DNA of 64,000 nt, taken from Clostridia bacterium. GTDB taxonomy: Bacteria > Bacillota > Clostridia > Christensenellales > Aristaeellaceae. The translations under genes were made by a program, and so were the position numbers. The stretch spans positions 62,001 through 126,000 of the forward strand of contig JAFWEJ010000001.1 of NCBI GenBank assembly GCA_017512985.1, given 5' to 3'. Positions 38,192-46,925 of this stretch are shown one piece after another; position 1 is the first letter of the stretch, and each line of letters begins with the position of its first letter. Below the pieces are notes generated by a model. The model saw only the letters and a program-made list of their open reading frames with translations. It made no database searches and had not been told where the DNA came from.

Positions 38192-39475
38192 ATGAAAACG
38201 GAAAACGGACTGCTGCGGAAGATCATCCGGAAATATACTGAGACCAGCCTGATCCTGCGGATCCTGATCGGAATGCTTATCGGCGCTGGGCTGGGTCTTC
38301 TGATCCCGGGGGCGGAATGGATTTCGATCCCGGGCAACTTGTTTGTCAGCGCCCTGAAAGCGATCGCGCCGGTGCTGGTGTTTGTGCTGGTGATCTCTTC
38401 GCTGGCAAACGGCAACAAGGGTTTTGACAGGCGGTTCGGCTTTGTCATTGCAGAATACCTGATCTCCACCTTTATCGCCGCGGTTGTGGCGGTAGCCTTC
38501 AGTTATCTGTTTCCGGTGACGATGCAGCTGAGCACGGAAATTGCCGCAAACACGGAAGCCGCGCCTTCCGGTATCGGCGCGGTGCTGCAGAACCTGCTGC
38601 TGAGCATTTTTGCGAACCCGGTTGCCGCGATTGCGAACGGAAACTATGTTTCGATCCTGTTCTGGGCGGTTGTGATCGGGATTCTGATGAACAGGCTGGC
38701 CGCAGAAGGAACAAAGACGCTCTTTAACGATCTGTCCGTGATCTGCTCCCGGATCGTGAAAGGAATCATCAACCTGGCGCCTTTCGGTATCCTGGGCCTG
38801 GTATTCGGGAGCGTTGCCTCCGGTGGGCTGTCTGTCTACGCGGACTACGGAAAACTGATCCTGCTGCTGGTGGGATCCATGGCCACGGTCGCCCTGGTTG
38901 TCAATCCCCTGATCGTTTTCCTGATCCTCCGCAGGAATCCTTATCCGCTGGTCTTGCGGTGCATCCGCGAAAGCGGCGTCACCGCCTTCTTCACCCGTTC
39001 TTCCGCGGCGAATATTCCGGTCAACATGGGCCTGTGCGAGCGGCTGGGACTGGAAAAGGACGTGTATTCCGTTTCCATTCCCCTCGGCGCGACAATCAAC
39101 ATGGACGGTGCGGCGGTGGTGATCACCATTATGACGCTGGCTGCCGTGCGGACGCTGGGGATTCCGGTGGATCTGCCATCGGCGATCGTGCTGTCCCTGC
39201 TGAGCACTATTGCGGCCTGCGGAACCTCCGGTGTGGCGGGCGGATCGCTGCTGCTGATTCCCATGGCATGTTCGCTCTTCGGGATTTCCGCGGATATCGC
39301 GATGCAGGTGGTGGGCGTCGGGTTTATCATCAGTGTGATTCAGGATTCCATGGAAACGGCCCTGAACTCCTCCGGCGACGTGATCTTTACCGCCACGGCG
39401 GAATACAGGCACTGGATGAAAAACGGCAAAAGCCTGCCGACATTCCTGGGCGGGGAAACAAAGGTGGATATCTGA
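38192..39475 (+). CDS. sstT: Serine/threonine:Na+ symporter SstT
   Basis: 427 residues from ATG 38192 with GGGGGGAA upstream. A dicarboxylate/amino acid:cation symporter (DAACS) with eight helices and two re-entrant loops; IPLGATINMDGAA and a serine-rich CGTSGVAGGSLLL follow the SstT version of the family. It brings serine into the cell and directly precedes the serine dehydratase genes, so uptake and deamination are linked. Confidence 0.93.
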   Translation: MKTENGLLRKIIRKYTETSLILRILIGMLIGAGLGLLIPGAEWISIPGNLFVSALKAIAPVLVFVLVISSLANGNKGFDRRFGFVIAEYLISTFIAAVVAVAFSYLFPVTMQLSTEIAANTEAAPSGIGAVLQNLLLSIFANPVAAIANGNYVSILFWAVVIGILMNRLAAEGTKTLFNDLSVICSRIVKGIINLAPFGILGLVFGSVASGGLSVYADYGKLILLLVGSMATVALVVNPLIVFLILRRNPYPLVLRCIRESGVTAFFTRSSAANIPVNMGLCERLGLEKDVYSVSIPLGATINMDGAAVVITIMTLAAVRTLGIPVDLPSAIVLSLLSTIAACGTSGVAGGSLLLIPMACSLFGISADIAMQVVGVGFIISVIQDSMETALNSSGDVIFTATAEYRHWMKNGKSLPTFLGGETKVDI

Positions 39476-39515
39476 CGCGGGAATGATTCCGAATATCTGA
39501 TCAGGAGAGGTGCGC

Positions 39516-40184
39516 ATGAACATCTTTGATATTATCGGCCCGGTGATGATCGGCCCTTCCAGTTCCCATACGGCGGGAGCGGTCCGCCTGGGCCGCGTGG
39601 CAAACAAACTGATCAATGACCGGAAACTGGCCCGGGTGGAGATCACGCTGTCCGGCTCCTTTGCCCAGACCTATAAGGGGCACGGTACGGACCGGGCGCT
39701 GCTGGCGGGGATCATGGGATACCACAGCTATTCGCCTGAGATCCGGGATGCCCTGGAGATCGCTTCGGCACGCGGGATTGATTATGTTTTCCTGAAAGAA
39801 AACATCAAAGGCGCCCATCCGAACACTGCGCTGATCCGTTACTTCACAGAGGATGGCGCGGAAGGGACCATGCAGGGAGCCAGCGTAGGCGGCGGGAATA
39901 TCCTGGTCAACCGGATTGACGGTATGGACGTGCATTTCACCGGGGACAACAATACGATCATCGTCATGCATCATGACAAGCCCGGCGTCATCGCGGCGGT
40001 CACCCAGGTGATGCACTGGCAGTATGCCGACCTGAACATCTCCAGCTTCTTCCTGTCCCGGGAGTCAAAGGGAGGCAATTCCATCATGACCATCGAGGTG
40101 GACAGCCTGCCGCCCGAGGACCTGATGCAGAGGATCCGGGAGATCGGGCACGTGACCAACGCGATCCTGGTCAGGCGGCTGTGA
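39516..40184 (+). CDS. sdaAB: L-serine dehydratase, beta subunit (ACT domain)
   Basis: 222 residues. ATG 39516 was chosen with AGGAG upstream; a GTG at 39510 lies inside the ribosome binding site. The first part carries the conserved GPSSSHTAGAVRLG pattern; the last 75 residues are an ACT domain that probably senses serine or product. With SdaAA it converts L-serine to pyruvate and ammonia. The order sstT-sdaAB-sdaAA indicates serine use as a carbon and energy source. Confidence 0.95.
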   Translation: MNIFDIIGPVMIGPSSSHTAGAVRLGRVANKLINDRKLARVEITLSGSFAQTYKGHGTDRALLAGIMGYHSYSPEIRDALEIASARGIDYVFLKENIKGAHPNTALIRYFTEDGAEGTMQGASVGGGNILVNRIDGMDVHFTGDNNTIIVMHHDKPGVIAAVTQVMHWQYADLNISSFFLSRESKGGNSIMTIEVDSLPPEDLMQRIREIGHVTNAILVRRL

Positions 40185-40202
40185 CCGGAAGGAGAAGGAA
40201 AG

Positions 40203-41084
40203 ATGCTGAAATACGAGTCTGTAAGCGAACTGGTGCAGGCCGCGGAAGAACGCGGAGCCAGGATCGCCGACCTGGTACTGGACGACCAGGCCGAAGCGAT
40301 GGAAGTGTCTCCGCTGGAACTGTATGAAAAAATGGAGATTGACCTGCATGTTATGCGGGAAGCCGCGAAAGCCGGCGCCGAGGAAGGGCAGCGATCCATG
40401 TCCGGCCTGACCGGCGGAGAAGGTTTCCGGATGACCGAATACGTCCGGGAAAAGAACGGCGGCCTGTGCGGGCCTTTCCTGGGAAAAGCGATGGCCAAAG
40501 CCCTGGCTGTAGCGGGCTGCAACGCGTCCATGGGCAGGATCGTCGCGGCTCCGACAGCCGGCAGCTGCGGGATCCTGCCGGGATGCATCCTGACCCTGCT
40601 GCAGGAAGGCGTTGTGGCAGAAAAAGACGCTGTCATGGCAATGTTTACTGCCGGCGCCTTCGGCATGGTGATTGCTAACCGCGCCAGTATCGCAGGCGCC
40701 CAGGGCGGCTGTCAGGCTGAATGCGGAAGCGCCGCGGCGATGGCTGCCGCTGCGCTGGTGGAACTGATGGGAGGAACGCCTGCCCAGTGCGCCGACGCCT
40801 GCGCGATCGCGATCTCCAGCCAGATGGGCCTGGTATGCGATCCGGTGGCGGGCCTGGTGGAGATTCCCTGTATCAAACGAAACGTGTCCGGCCTGATGAT
40901 CGCCTTTTCCAGTGCGGATCTGGCGCTGGCCGGTATCGGGGCGAAGATTCCCGCGGATGAATGCCTGGACGCGATGCGGGAAGTCGGGGACGCGCTGCCG
41001 GCATCCCTGAAGGAAACCGCCGGCGGCGGGCTGGCAGCCACGCCTACCGGAAGAAAGCTGCAAAAACAGGTTTTCGGATCTTGA
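40203..41084 (+). CDS. sdaAA: L-serine dehydratase, alpha subunit ([4Fe-4S])
   Basis: 293 residues from ATG 40203 with AAGGAGAAGG upstream. It contains the iron-sulfur cysteines of the family (PTAGSCGILPG, GGCQAECGS, CDPVAGLVEIPC). The iron-sulfur cluster binds and dehydrates serine. It forms the enzyme with the beta subunit encoded 18 bases upstream. Confidence 0.95.
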   Translation: MLKYESVSELVQAAEERGARIADLVLDDQAEAMEVSPLELYEKMEIDLHVMREAAKAGAEEGQRSMSGLTGGEGFRMTEYVREKNGGLCGPFLGKAMAKALAVAGCNASMGRIVAAPTAGSCGILPGCILTLLQEGVVAEKDAVMAMFTAGAFGMVIANRASIAGAQGGCQAECGSAAAMAAAALVELMGGTPAQCADACAIAISSQMGLVCDPVAGLVEIPCIKRNVSGLMIAFSSADLALAGIGAKIPADECLDAMREVGDALPASLKETAGGGLAATPTGRKLQKQVFGS

Positions 41085-41135
41085 CGGAATCCGCGGGGCC
41101 GCACATGGCCGCGATACGGAGCGGAGGAATGTATA

Positions 41136-42356
41136 ATGGAACAGACGGTACAGACCCTGATCGCTGCCGACAACCACTGGGCGCTGCTGGCCGTGCTTTT
41201 CGCGGCCACGGCAATCGCCATCTGGCTGGAACAGAAGTATAAATGGGCATCAAAGGTTTCCGGGGCAATCATCACCCTGGTGATCGCACTGGTGCTGGTC
41301 AACCTGCGGGTGATCCCGGACAGCGCGCCGGTTTTCGATGATATCGTATGGGGCTACGCGGTGCCGCTGGCAATTCCGCTGCTGCTCCTGCAGACAAATA
41401 TCCGGAAGATCTGGAAGGAAACCGGCCGGTTCCTGCTGATTTTCCTCATCGGCGCTGTCGGTACGGTTGCCGGCACGGTGCTCGCCACCCTGCTGCTTGG
41501 CGGCGCGGTGAAAGGGCTTCCCGGCGCGGCCGCGATGATGACCGGTTCATATATCGGCGGCGGTGTGAATTTTACCGCAATCGCGGACGCTTTCCATGTG
41601 GACGGCAGCCTGATCTCGGCCACCACCGTGGCGGACAACCTGAACATGGCGCTGTATTTCCTGGTGCTGCTCGGCATCGCGGGAAGCGCCTTTTTCCGGA
41701 AAGTGTATACCCATCCCCATATCGATGAGGTGGCCTCCAAAGGGAAAGGAGATACGGAGACGCTGGCAAAGCAGTACTGGACCCGGAAGAATGTTTCACT
41801 GAAGGACATTGCGGTCGATCTGGCCTATGCGGCAATTATCGTGTTCCTTTCCAGGGTGGTTGGTGATTTCTTTACCGGACTGATCCCGAAGGACAGCTGG
41901 TTTACCCGGATGCTGAACACCTTCTTCGGCAGCCAGTATGTATGGATCACCAATTTCTCCGTGATCTTCGCCACATGCTTCCACAGGCAGGCAGAGGAAA
42001 TGCACGGAGCACAGGAGCTCGGCACCTGGCTGATTTATCTGTTCTTCTTCGTGATCGGCGTGCCGGCGTCCATCGGTGTGCTGGTCCGGAATGCGCCGAT
42101 CCTGCTGCTGTTCTGCATGATCATTGTGCTGGTCAACATGGCGTTCTGTTTCCTGGGCGGAAAGCTGCTGAGATTTGACCTGGAGGATATCATTCTCGCG
42201 TCCAACGCGAACATCGGCGGACCAACCACCGCGGCAGGCATGGCAATTTCCCAGGGATGGACGAAGCTGATCGGCCCCTGCATGCTGGTGGGTACCTTCG
42301 GATATGTGATCGGCACCTGGCTGGGTATCCTTGTGGGTTCCCTGCTGGGCGCGTAA
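41136..42356 (+). CDS. DUF819 family membrane transporter-like protein
   Basis: 406 residues from ATG 41136 with GGAGGAATG-like site upstream. Ten or more hydrophobic helices; conserved phrases GSYIGGGVNFTAIA and SNANIGGPTTAAGMA are the re-entrant DUF819 hallmarks. Members are suspected amino-acid or keto-acid transporters of the bile-acid/Na+ symporter fold group; substrates are unknown. Lying between serine dehydratase and a D-Ala-D-Ala dipeptidase, an amino-acid or small-dipeptide role is plausible. Confidence 0.88.
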   Translation: MEQTVQTLIAADNHWALLAVLFAATAIAIWLEQKYKWASKVSGAIITLVIALVLVNLRVIPDSAPVFDDIVWGYAVPLAIPLLLLQTNIRKIWKETGRFLLIFLIGAVGTVAGTVLATLLLGGAVKGLPGAAAMMTGSYIGGGVNFTAIADAFHVDGSLISATTVADNLNMALYFLVLLGIAGSAFFRKVYTHPHIDEVASKGKGDTETLAKQYWTRKNVSLKDIAVDLAYAAIIVFLSRVVGDFFTGLIPKDSWFTRMLNTFFGSQYVWITNFSVIFATCFHRQAEEMHGAQELGTWLIYLFFFVIGVPASIGVLVRNAPILLLFCMIIVLVNMAFCFLGGKLLRFDLEDIILASNANIGGPTTAAGMAISQGWTKLIGPCMLVGTFGYVIGTWLGILVGSLLGA

Positions 42357-42368
42357 GGAGACAGGCCT

Positions 42369-42998
42369 ATGAAGTTTTCAGACGATGCTTCCGGTTTTGT
42401 CAGCGTCGGAAAAGCGATTCCGGATGTGCTGCTGGATATCCGGTATTATTCCTCGTTCAATTTTATCGGGGAGCGGATCGACGGGTATGAGGAACCGGCT
42501 GCCCTGCTGACGCGGGAGGCGGCGGAAGCGCTGAAAGCAGCCGGCGATGAGGCGGCGGGACAGGGGCTGCGGCTGAAGATTTTTGACGCTTACCGCCCGC
42601 AGAAGGCGGTGGACCATTTCGTTCGCTGGGCGAAGGATCCGGCGGATATCCGGATGAAACGGTATTTCTATCCGGATCTGGAAAAAAAGGACATCATCCC
42701 GCGGCACTACATCGCGGAGCACTCCGGCCACAGCCGCGGCAGCACCGTGGACCTGACGCTGTTTGACATGGCGTCGCAGCAGGACCTGGATATGGGCGGC
42801 ACATTCGATTTTTTCGGGGAAAAGAGCCACCCGGATTATGCGGGTGTCAGCTGTGCGCAGCATGAAAACAGGATGCGCCTGCAGCGGCTGATGGTGAAAC
42901 ACGGTTTCCGCCCGCTGGACTCGGAGTGGTGGCATTTTACCCTAGAGAACGAACCCCGGCCGGATATGTATTTCACTTTTCCGGTCAGGAATATCTGA
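42369..42998 (+). CDS. D-alanyl-D-alanine dipeptidase (VanX/DdpX-like)
   Basis: 209 residues from ATG 42369, 12 bases after the previous stop. The zinc-peptidase M15D motifs are intact: SGHSRGSTVD near residues 117-126 (Zn ligands His and Asp) and SEWWHF near 189-194 (catalytic Glu and Zn ligand His). No signal peptide, so it is cytoplasmic. It hydrolyses D-Ala-D-Ala. No VanH, VanA or VanS/VanR gene is near, so a salvage role for recycled cell-wall peptides is more likely than vancomycin resistance. Confidence 0.9.
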   Translation: MKFSDDASGFVSVGKAIPDVLLDIRYYSSFNFIGERIDGYEEPAALLTREAAEALKAAGDEAAGQGLRLKIFDAYRPQKAVDHFVRWAKDPADIRMKRYFYPDLEKKDIIPRHYIAEHSGHSRGSTVDLTLFDMASQQDLDMGGTFDFFGEKSHPDYAGVSCAQHENRMRLQRLMVKHGFRPLDSEWWHFTLENEPRPDMYFTFPVRNI

Positions 42999-43008
42999 AG
43001 AAATCATA

Positions 43009-43040
43009 CTGGACATCTGTTGGACAGCGGATGGCATAAT
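43009..43040 (+). promoter_or_regulatory. TTGGACA direct-repeat promoter, site 2 (HAD phosphatase)
   Basis: CTGGACA at 43009-43015, spacer TCTG, TTGGACA at 43020-43026, 8 bp (GCGGATGG), -10 CATAAT (43035-43040). The ATG follows 38 bases later. Confidence 0.75.
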
Positions 43041-43077
43041 TCTGTCTGCAAAATACAGAGCATGGAGGATATGGAAA

Positions 43078-44175
43078 ATGAAACGGATCCTTGCTGTACT
43101 GGCAATCCTGGTGATGGCGGCCGCGTTGATCGCGGCGCCGGGTTTCGCGGAAGAAGAGGAAGCGGCGTTCGCATGCTGGAATCCGGAAGCGCCGGCGCTG
43201 AAGGCGCTGATCGAATATATGGAAGATGTGACGGATGAAGCTTCCCCGAACTATATCCCGGAGGCGGACCGGATCGCGACCTTCGACATGGATGGTACGC
43301 TGTGCGGCGAACTGTATCCCACCTACCTGGAATATTACCTGCTGGCCCGGAGGATCTTCTGTGACCCGTCCTATCAGCCGGACGAGGAAATGCTGGAGTT
43401 CGGCCGGATCCTGCGGGACCACGCGCTGGACAAGTCCTTCCCGGACGGCATGGACGTTCTGCACGGCGAGCACGCAGCCCGGGCCTATGCCGGCATGACG
43501 CTGACGGAGTTCGCGGACTTTGTGACAAACCAGCTGGTGCGGGATGTGGACGGCTTTGAAGGAATGACCTATGCCGACACATTCTATCTTCCGATGATCG
43601 AGGTCGTGGAATACCTGCAGGAGAATGATTTCAAGGTCTATGTCTGCAGCGGCAGCGACCGGTTTATCTGCCGTACGTTCATAGAGGGCATCCTGGAGAT
43701 CCCGTATGAGCAGATTATCGGCATGGACGTGGATATTGAGGCGACGAACGAAGACGGTGCGGACGGGCTGAAGTATGTATACACCAGCGAGGACAATATT
43801 GTCCGCACGGACCGGCTGCTGATCAAAAACCTGAAGATGAACAAGGTCAAGGCCATCGTGAAGGAGATCGGCCGCCAGCCAGTGCTGTCCTTCGGAAACA
43901 GCAGCGGTGACGTCAGCATGCACAACTATACGATTTTCAACAACCGGTATAAGAGCGCGGCCTTCATGCTGATCGCCGACGACGAAGAACGGGATTACGG
44001 AAATACGGAGAAGGTGCAGCCGCTGAAGGAAAAATGGGAAGAGAGCGGCTATCACGTGATCTCCATGAAGGATGATTTCCGGACGATTTACGGTGAGGAC
44101 GTGGTGAAGACAGGGACGTTCCACTGGCTGGAGGAATTCGCGGATGAAGGGACGGCCGCGCCGGCAGCGGAATAA
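43078..44175 (+). CDS. Secreted HAD-superfamily phosphatase
   Basis: 365 residues with a signal peptide (MKR start, cleavage near GFAEE, residue 25). HAD motifs: DMDGT near residue 69, SGSDR near 192, and GNSSGDVSM near 275, so the fold and metal site look complete (HAD subfamily IB-like). Because it is exported, it probably removes phosphate from extracellular substrates. It is driven by a TTGGACA repeat promoter and thus co-regulated with other surface genes. The C-terminus is Glu/Ala rich. Confidence 0.87.
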   Translation: MKRILAVLAILVMAAALIAAPGFAEEEEAAFACWNPEAPALKALIEYMEDVTDEASPNYIPEADRIATFDMDGTLCGELYPTYLEYYLLARRIFCDPSYQPDEEMLEFGRILRDHALDKSFPDGMDVLHGEHAARAYAGMTLTEFADFVTNQLVRDVDGFEGMTYADTFYLPMIEVVEYLQENDFKVYVCSGSDRFICRTFIEGILEIPYEQIIGMDVDIEATNEDGADGLKYVYTSEDNIVRTDRLLIKNLKMNKVKAIVKEIGRQPVLSFGNSSGDVSMHNYTIFNNRYKSAAFMLIADDEERDYGNTEKVQPLKEKWEESGYHVISMKDDFRTIYGEDVVKTGTFHWLEEFADEGTAAPAAE

Positions 44176-44247
44176 CGCCTGTTCGGAGATGATCAGATAC
44201 CGGACAGAAAAGAAACCGGCCGCAGTATTTCCGGAGGAGGAACAATC

Positions 44248-45423
44248 GTGCGCACAGAGAAAGACGGCAACCGTTTGATCGTGTATCCGGAGGGAAGGAT
44301 CGACGCGTCGAACGCTCCGGATCTGCTGAAGGAGCTGGAGGCTGTCCGGGCTGAAAACGACGGCTGCGAGCTGGAAGTGGACGCAGGCGGGCTGGAATAT
44401 ATCTCAAGCGCGGGTCTGCGGGTGCTGCTTCAGCTGACCAGATCCCAGGACAGGCCTCTGACCGTGGTCAATGTCAGGCCTGCTGTATACGAAATCCTGG
44501 AGACAACCGGGTTTACGGAATTGCTCCGTGTGAAGAAGGCATACCGGAGTATCAGTGTGGACGGGTGCGAAGTGATCGGCAGGGGCTTTTACGGAACGAT
44601 CTACCGCATCGACGACGAAACGATTGTAAAGGTATACAAGGGGAAAGACAGCATTCCCATGATCGAAAATGAAATACGCATGGCCAGGACAGCGTTTCTG
44701 GGCGGGATTCCTACGGCGATCGCTTATGACATCGTGCAGGTCGGCGGGGACTATGGCTCCGTGTTCGAAATGCTCAGGGCGTCGACTTATATGGAATGGA
44801 TCAGGAACGCCCCGGAGGACAGGGAGCAGATCGTGGACAGCTATGCGCGTTTTCTGCGGCAGGTGAACGGTACCGTGCTGGACGGCAAGACGCTTCCCTC
44901 TGCAAAGCAGCGGTTCCTGGACTGCCTGGAGGGAGCAAAAGGTATTCTTCCCGCGGATCAGTACGGACGCCTGAAGCAACTGATCGAGGCTGTCCCGGAG
45001 AGCATGAACGCGGTGCACGGGGACTGTCATCTGAAAAACGTCATGCAGGTCAATGGAGAGCCGATGCTTATCGATATGGATACGCTGTCTGTCGGGAACG
45101 CGGTATTTGAACTGGCCTGTATCTTCTTTGGAATCATGGCGTTTGAAGAGGATGAGCCGGGAAATACGATGAGGTTCTACGGGATTTCCCATGAAACGGC
45201 CGAATATGTATGGAACCGGACAATGTGTATATACTTCGGGGACCGGGACGAAGAAACGCTTTCTGACCTCAGGAACCGGGTCATGCTCCTGGGATGGCTG
45301 TACTTCCTGTACCGCATGCAGACGGATTTTAAGGGGAAGCCGTTGAGCGATATCCGCACAGAGCATGCCTGCGGACACATCAAAGAGCTCCTCGGGAAAG
45401 TCAGGGAGCTCGCTGTTTACTGA
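44248..45423 (+). CDS. STAS domain fused to an APH-like kinase
   Basis: 391 residues from GTG 44248 with GGAGGAGG upstream. Residues 1-95 are a STAS domain whose phosphorylation loop YISSAGLRVLLQ (Ser53/Ser54) nearly equals that of the protein at 32355. The rest has an aminoglycoside-phosphotransferase/choline-kinase-like fold: glycine-rich loop GRGFYGTIYRID, lysine-containing IVKVYK, catalytic loop VHGDCHLKN and metal site LIDMDT. The fused kinase could phosphorylate a small molecule or, speculatively, the STAS domain itself. It resembles APH-like families seen in rumen bacteria. It lies 72 bases after the HAD gene. Confidence 0.85.
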   Translation: MRTEKDGNRLIVYPEGRIDASNAPDLLKELEAVRAENDGCELEVDAGGLEYISSAGLRVLLQLTRSQDRPLTVVNVRPAVYEILETTGFTELLRVKKAYRSISVDGCEVIGRGFYGTIYRIDDETIVKVYKGKDSIPMIENEIRMARTAFLGGIPTAIAYDIVQVGGDYGSVFEMLRASTYMEWIRNAPEDREQIVDSYARFLRQVNGTVLDGKTLPSAKQRFLDCLEGAKGILPADQYGRLKQLIEAVPESMNAVHGDCHLKNVMQVNGEPMLIDMDTLSVGNAVFELACIFFGIMAFEEDEPGNTMRFYGISHETAEYVWNRTMCIYFGDRDEETLSDLRNRVMLLGWLYFLYRMQTDFKGKPLSDIRTEHACGHIKELLGKVRELAVY

Positions 45424-45445
45424 TGAGTGAAGAAGGAATGGAAAG

Positions 45446-46891
45446 ATGATCTCTCTGCTGTTATCTCTTGCTGTACTGCTGATCGGTTTTGCTGTATACG
45501 GCAGGCTGACAGAACGCGTGTTTGCGCCGGATGACCGGCAGACGCCTGCGATCGCCGTCAATGACGGCGTGGACTGTGTGCCGCTGAAGCCCTGGAAGGC
45601 TTTCCTGGTGCAGCTGCTGAACATCGCCGGTACCGGACCGATCTTCGGCGCACTGATGGGCGCATGTTTCGGACCGGTGGTGTTCCTGTGGATTGTGTTC
45701 GGCTCGATCCTCGGCGGCGCGGTGCACGATTATATGTCCGGCATGATCTCCGGCAGGCACAGGGGGGCCTCCATCGCGGAACTGTCCGGCCTGTATCTCG
45801 GGAAAGCCGCGAAATGGATCATGCGGGTTTTTTCAGTGATTCTGCTGATCCTGTGCGGAACGGTCTTTGTGACAAGCCCGGCTGCCCTGATCTCCCAGCT
45901 TCTGCATCAGGTTTCCCCGGACTCGGGCTCCTTTTTCCTGAGCGGAACCTTCTGGATTGTCGTTATTCTGGTGTATTACGTGCTTGCCACCCTGCTGCCG
46001 ATTGACAAGCTGATCGGAAAACTGTATCCGGTGTTCGGCGTAATCCTGATTGTCATGGCCCTGGGTGTGCTGGGCGGAACGATCTTCGGCGGATATAAAA
46101 TTCCCGATGTCACAGAGGGCAGCCTGCACCCGGAAGGCCTTCCTGTGTGGCCTTTCATGTTCGTAACGGTAGCCTGCGGCGCGATCTCCGGCTTCCACGC
46201 CACGCAGTCGCCGATGATTGCAAAGTGCATCACCAGCGAGAAGCAGGGACGAAAAATCTTTTACGGCGCGATGATTACCGAATCTGTGATTGCGCTGATC
46301 TGGGCTGCGGCAGGCGTTGCGTTTTACGGCGGGGCAGACCTCCTGTATGCGACGCTTTCCAAAGCGGGACCGTCCTCCGTTGTGCTCGAAATCTCGCGCA
46401 CCATGCTGAAAAGTGCCGGCGGTGTCCTGGCGGTCATCGGCGTGGTGGTCTGCCCGATCACCTCCGGCGATACCGCTTTCCGGAGCGCCCGGCTGATCCT
46501 GGCGGAGATTACGCGCCTGGACCAGAAGAAGATCCGGAACCGGCTGATCATCACGCTGCCGCTGCTGGCTGTGGGCGCGGTGCTTACCCAGCTGGATTTC
46601 AACGTGCTGTGGCGCTATTTTTCCTGGAGCAACCAGACCCTTGCCATGATCGCCCTGTGGGTGGCGACGGCTTATCTGCTGAAGGAAGGGAAAAAACAGG
46701 CCGCCACCCTGCTGACCGCGCTTCCCGCGGCCTTTATGTCCGCGGTCAGCATGACCTATATCCTGATGGCGGATGAGGGCTTCGGCCTGCCGTCCGGCGT
46801 CGCTTATCCCGCCGGAGCGGCATTTGCGGCGGTCCTGTTTATCATGTACATTATTCTCAGCTGCAGGAAAGCAAAACACGACGATATCTGA
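45446..46891 (+). CDS. cstA: Carbon starvation protein CstA-like transporter
   Basis: 481 residues from ATG 45446. About 13 hydrophobic helices and the CstA motifs GTGPIFGALMGACFGP and GAVHDYMSGMISGRH. It is the shorter clostridial form (E. coli CstA is 701). Family members take up pyruvate or peptides during carbon limitation. Its position just after the serine genes, whose product is pyruvate, fits a pyruvate-related role, but the substrate is inferred. Confidence 0.9.
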   Translation: MISLLLSLAVLLIGFAVYGRLTERVFAPDDRQTPAIAVNDGVDCVPLKPWKAFLVQLLNIAGTGPIFGALMGACFGPVVFLWIVFGSILGGAVHDYMSGMISGRHRGASIAELSGLYLGKAAKWIMRVFSVILLILCGTVFVTSPAALISQLLHQVSPDSGSFFLSGTFWIVVILVYYVLATLLPIDKLIGKLYPVFGVILIVMALGVLGGTIFGGYKIPDVTEGSLHPEGLPVWPFMFVTVACGAISGFHATQSPMIAKCITSEKQGRKIFYGAMITESVIALIWAAAGVAFYGGADLLYATLSKAGPSSVVLEISRTMLKSAGGVLAVIGVVVCPITSGDTAFRSARLILAEITRLDQKKIRNRLIITLPLLAVGAVLTQLDFNVLWRYFSWSNQTLAMIALWVATAYLLKEGKKQAATLLTALPAAFMSAVSMTYILMADEGFGLPSGVAYPAGAAFAAVLFIMYIILSCRKAKHDDI

Positions 46892-46925
46892 CTGAGGCCA
46901 TAAGCCGTCAGAGAAGGGAAGAAAC

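Noticed and set aside
42369-42998. Vancomycin-resistance locus suggested by the VanX-like gene
   Set aside because: No VanA/VanH ligase or dehydrogenase and no VanRS pair nearby; the gene sits among amino-acid metabolism genes.
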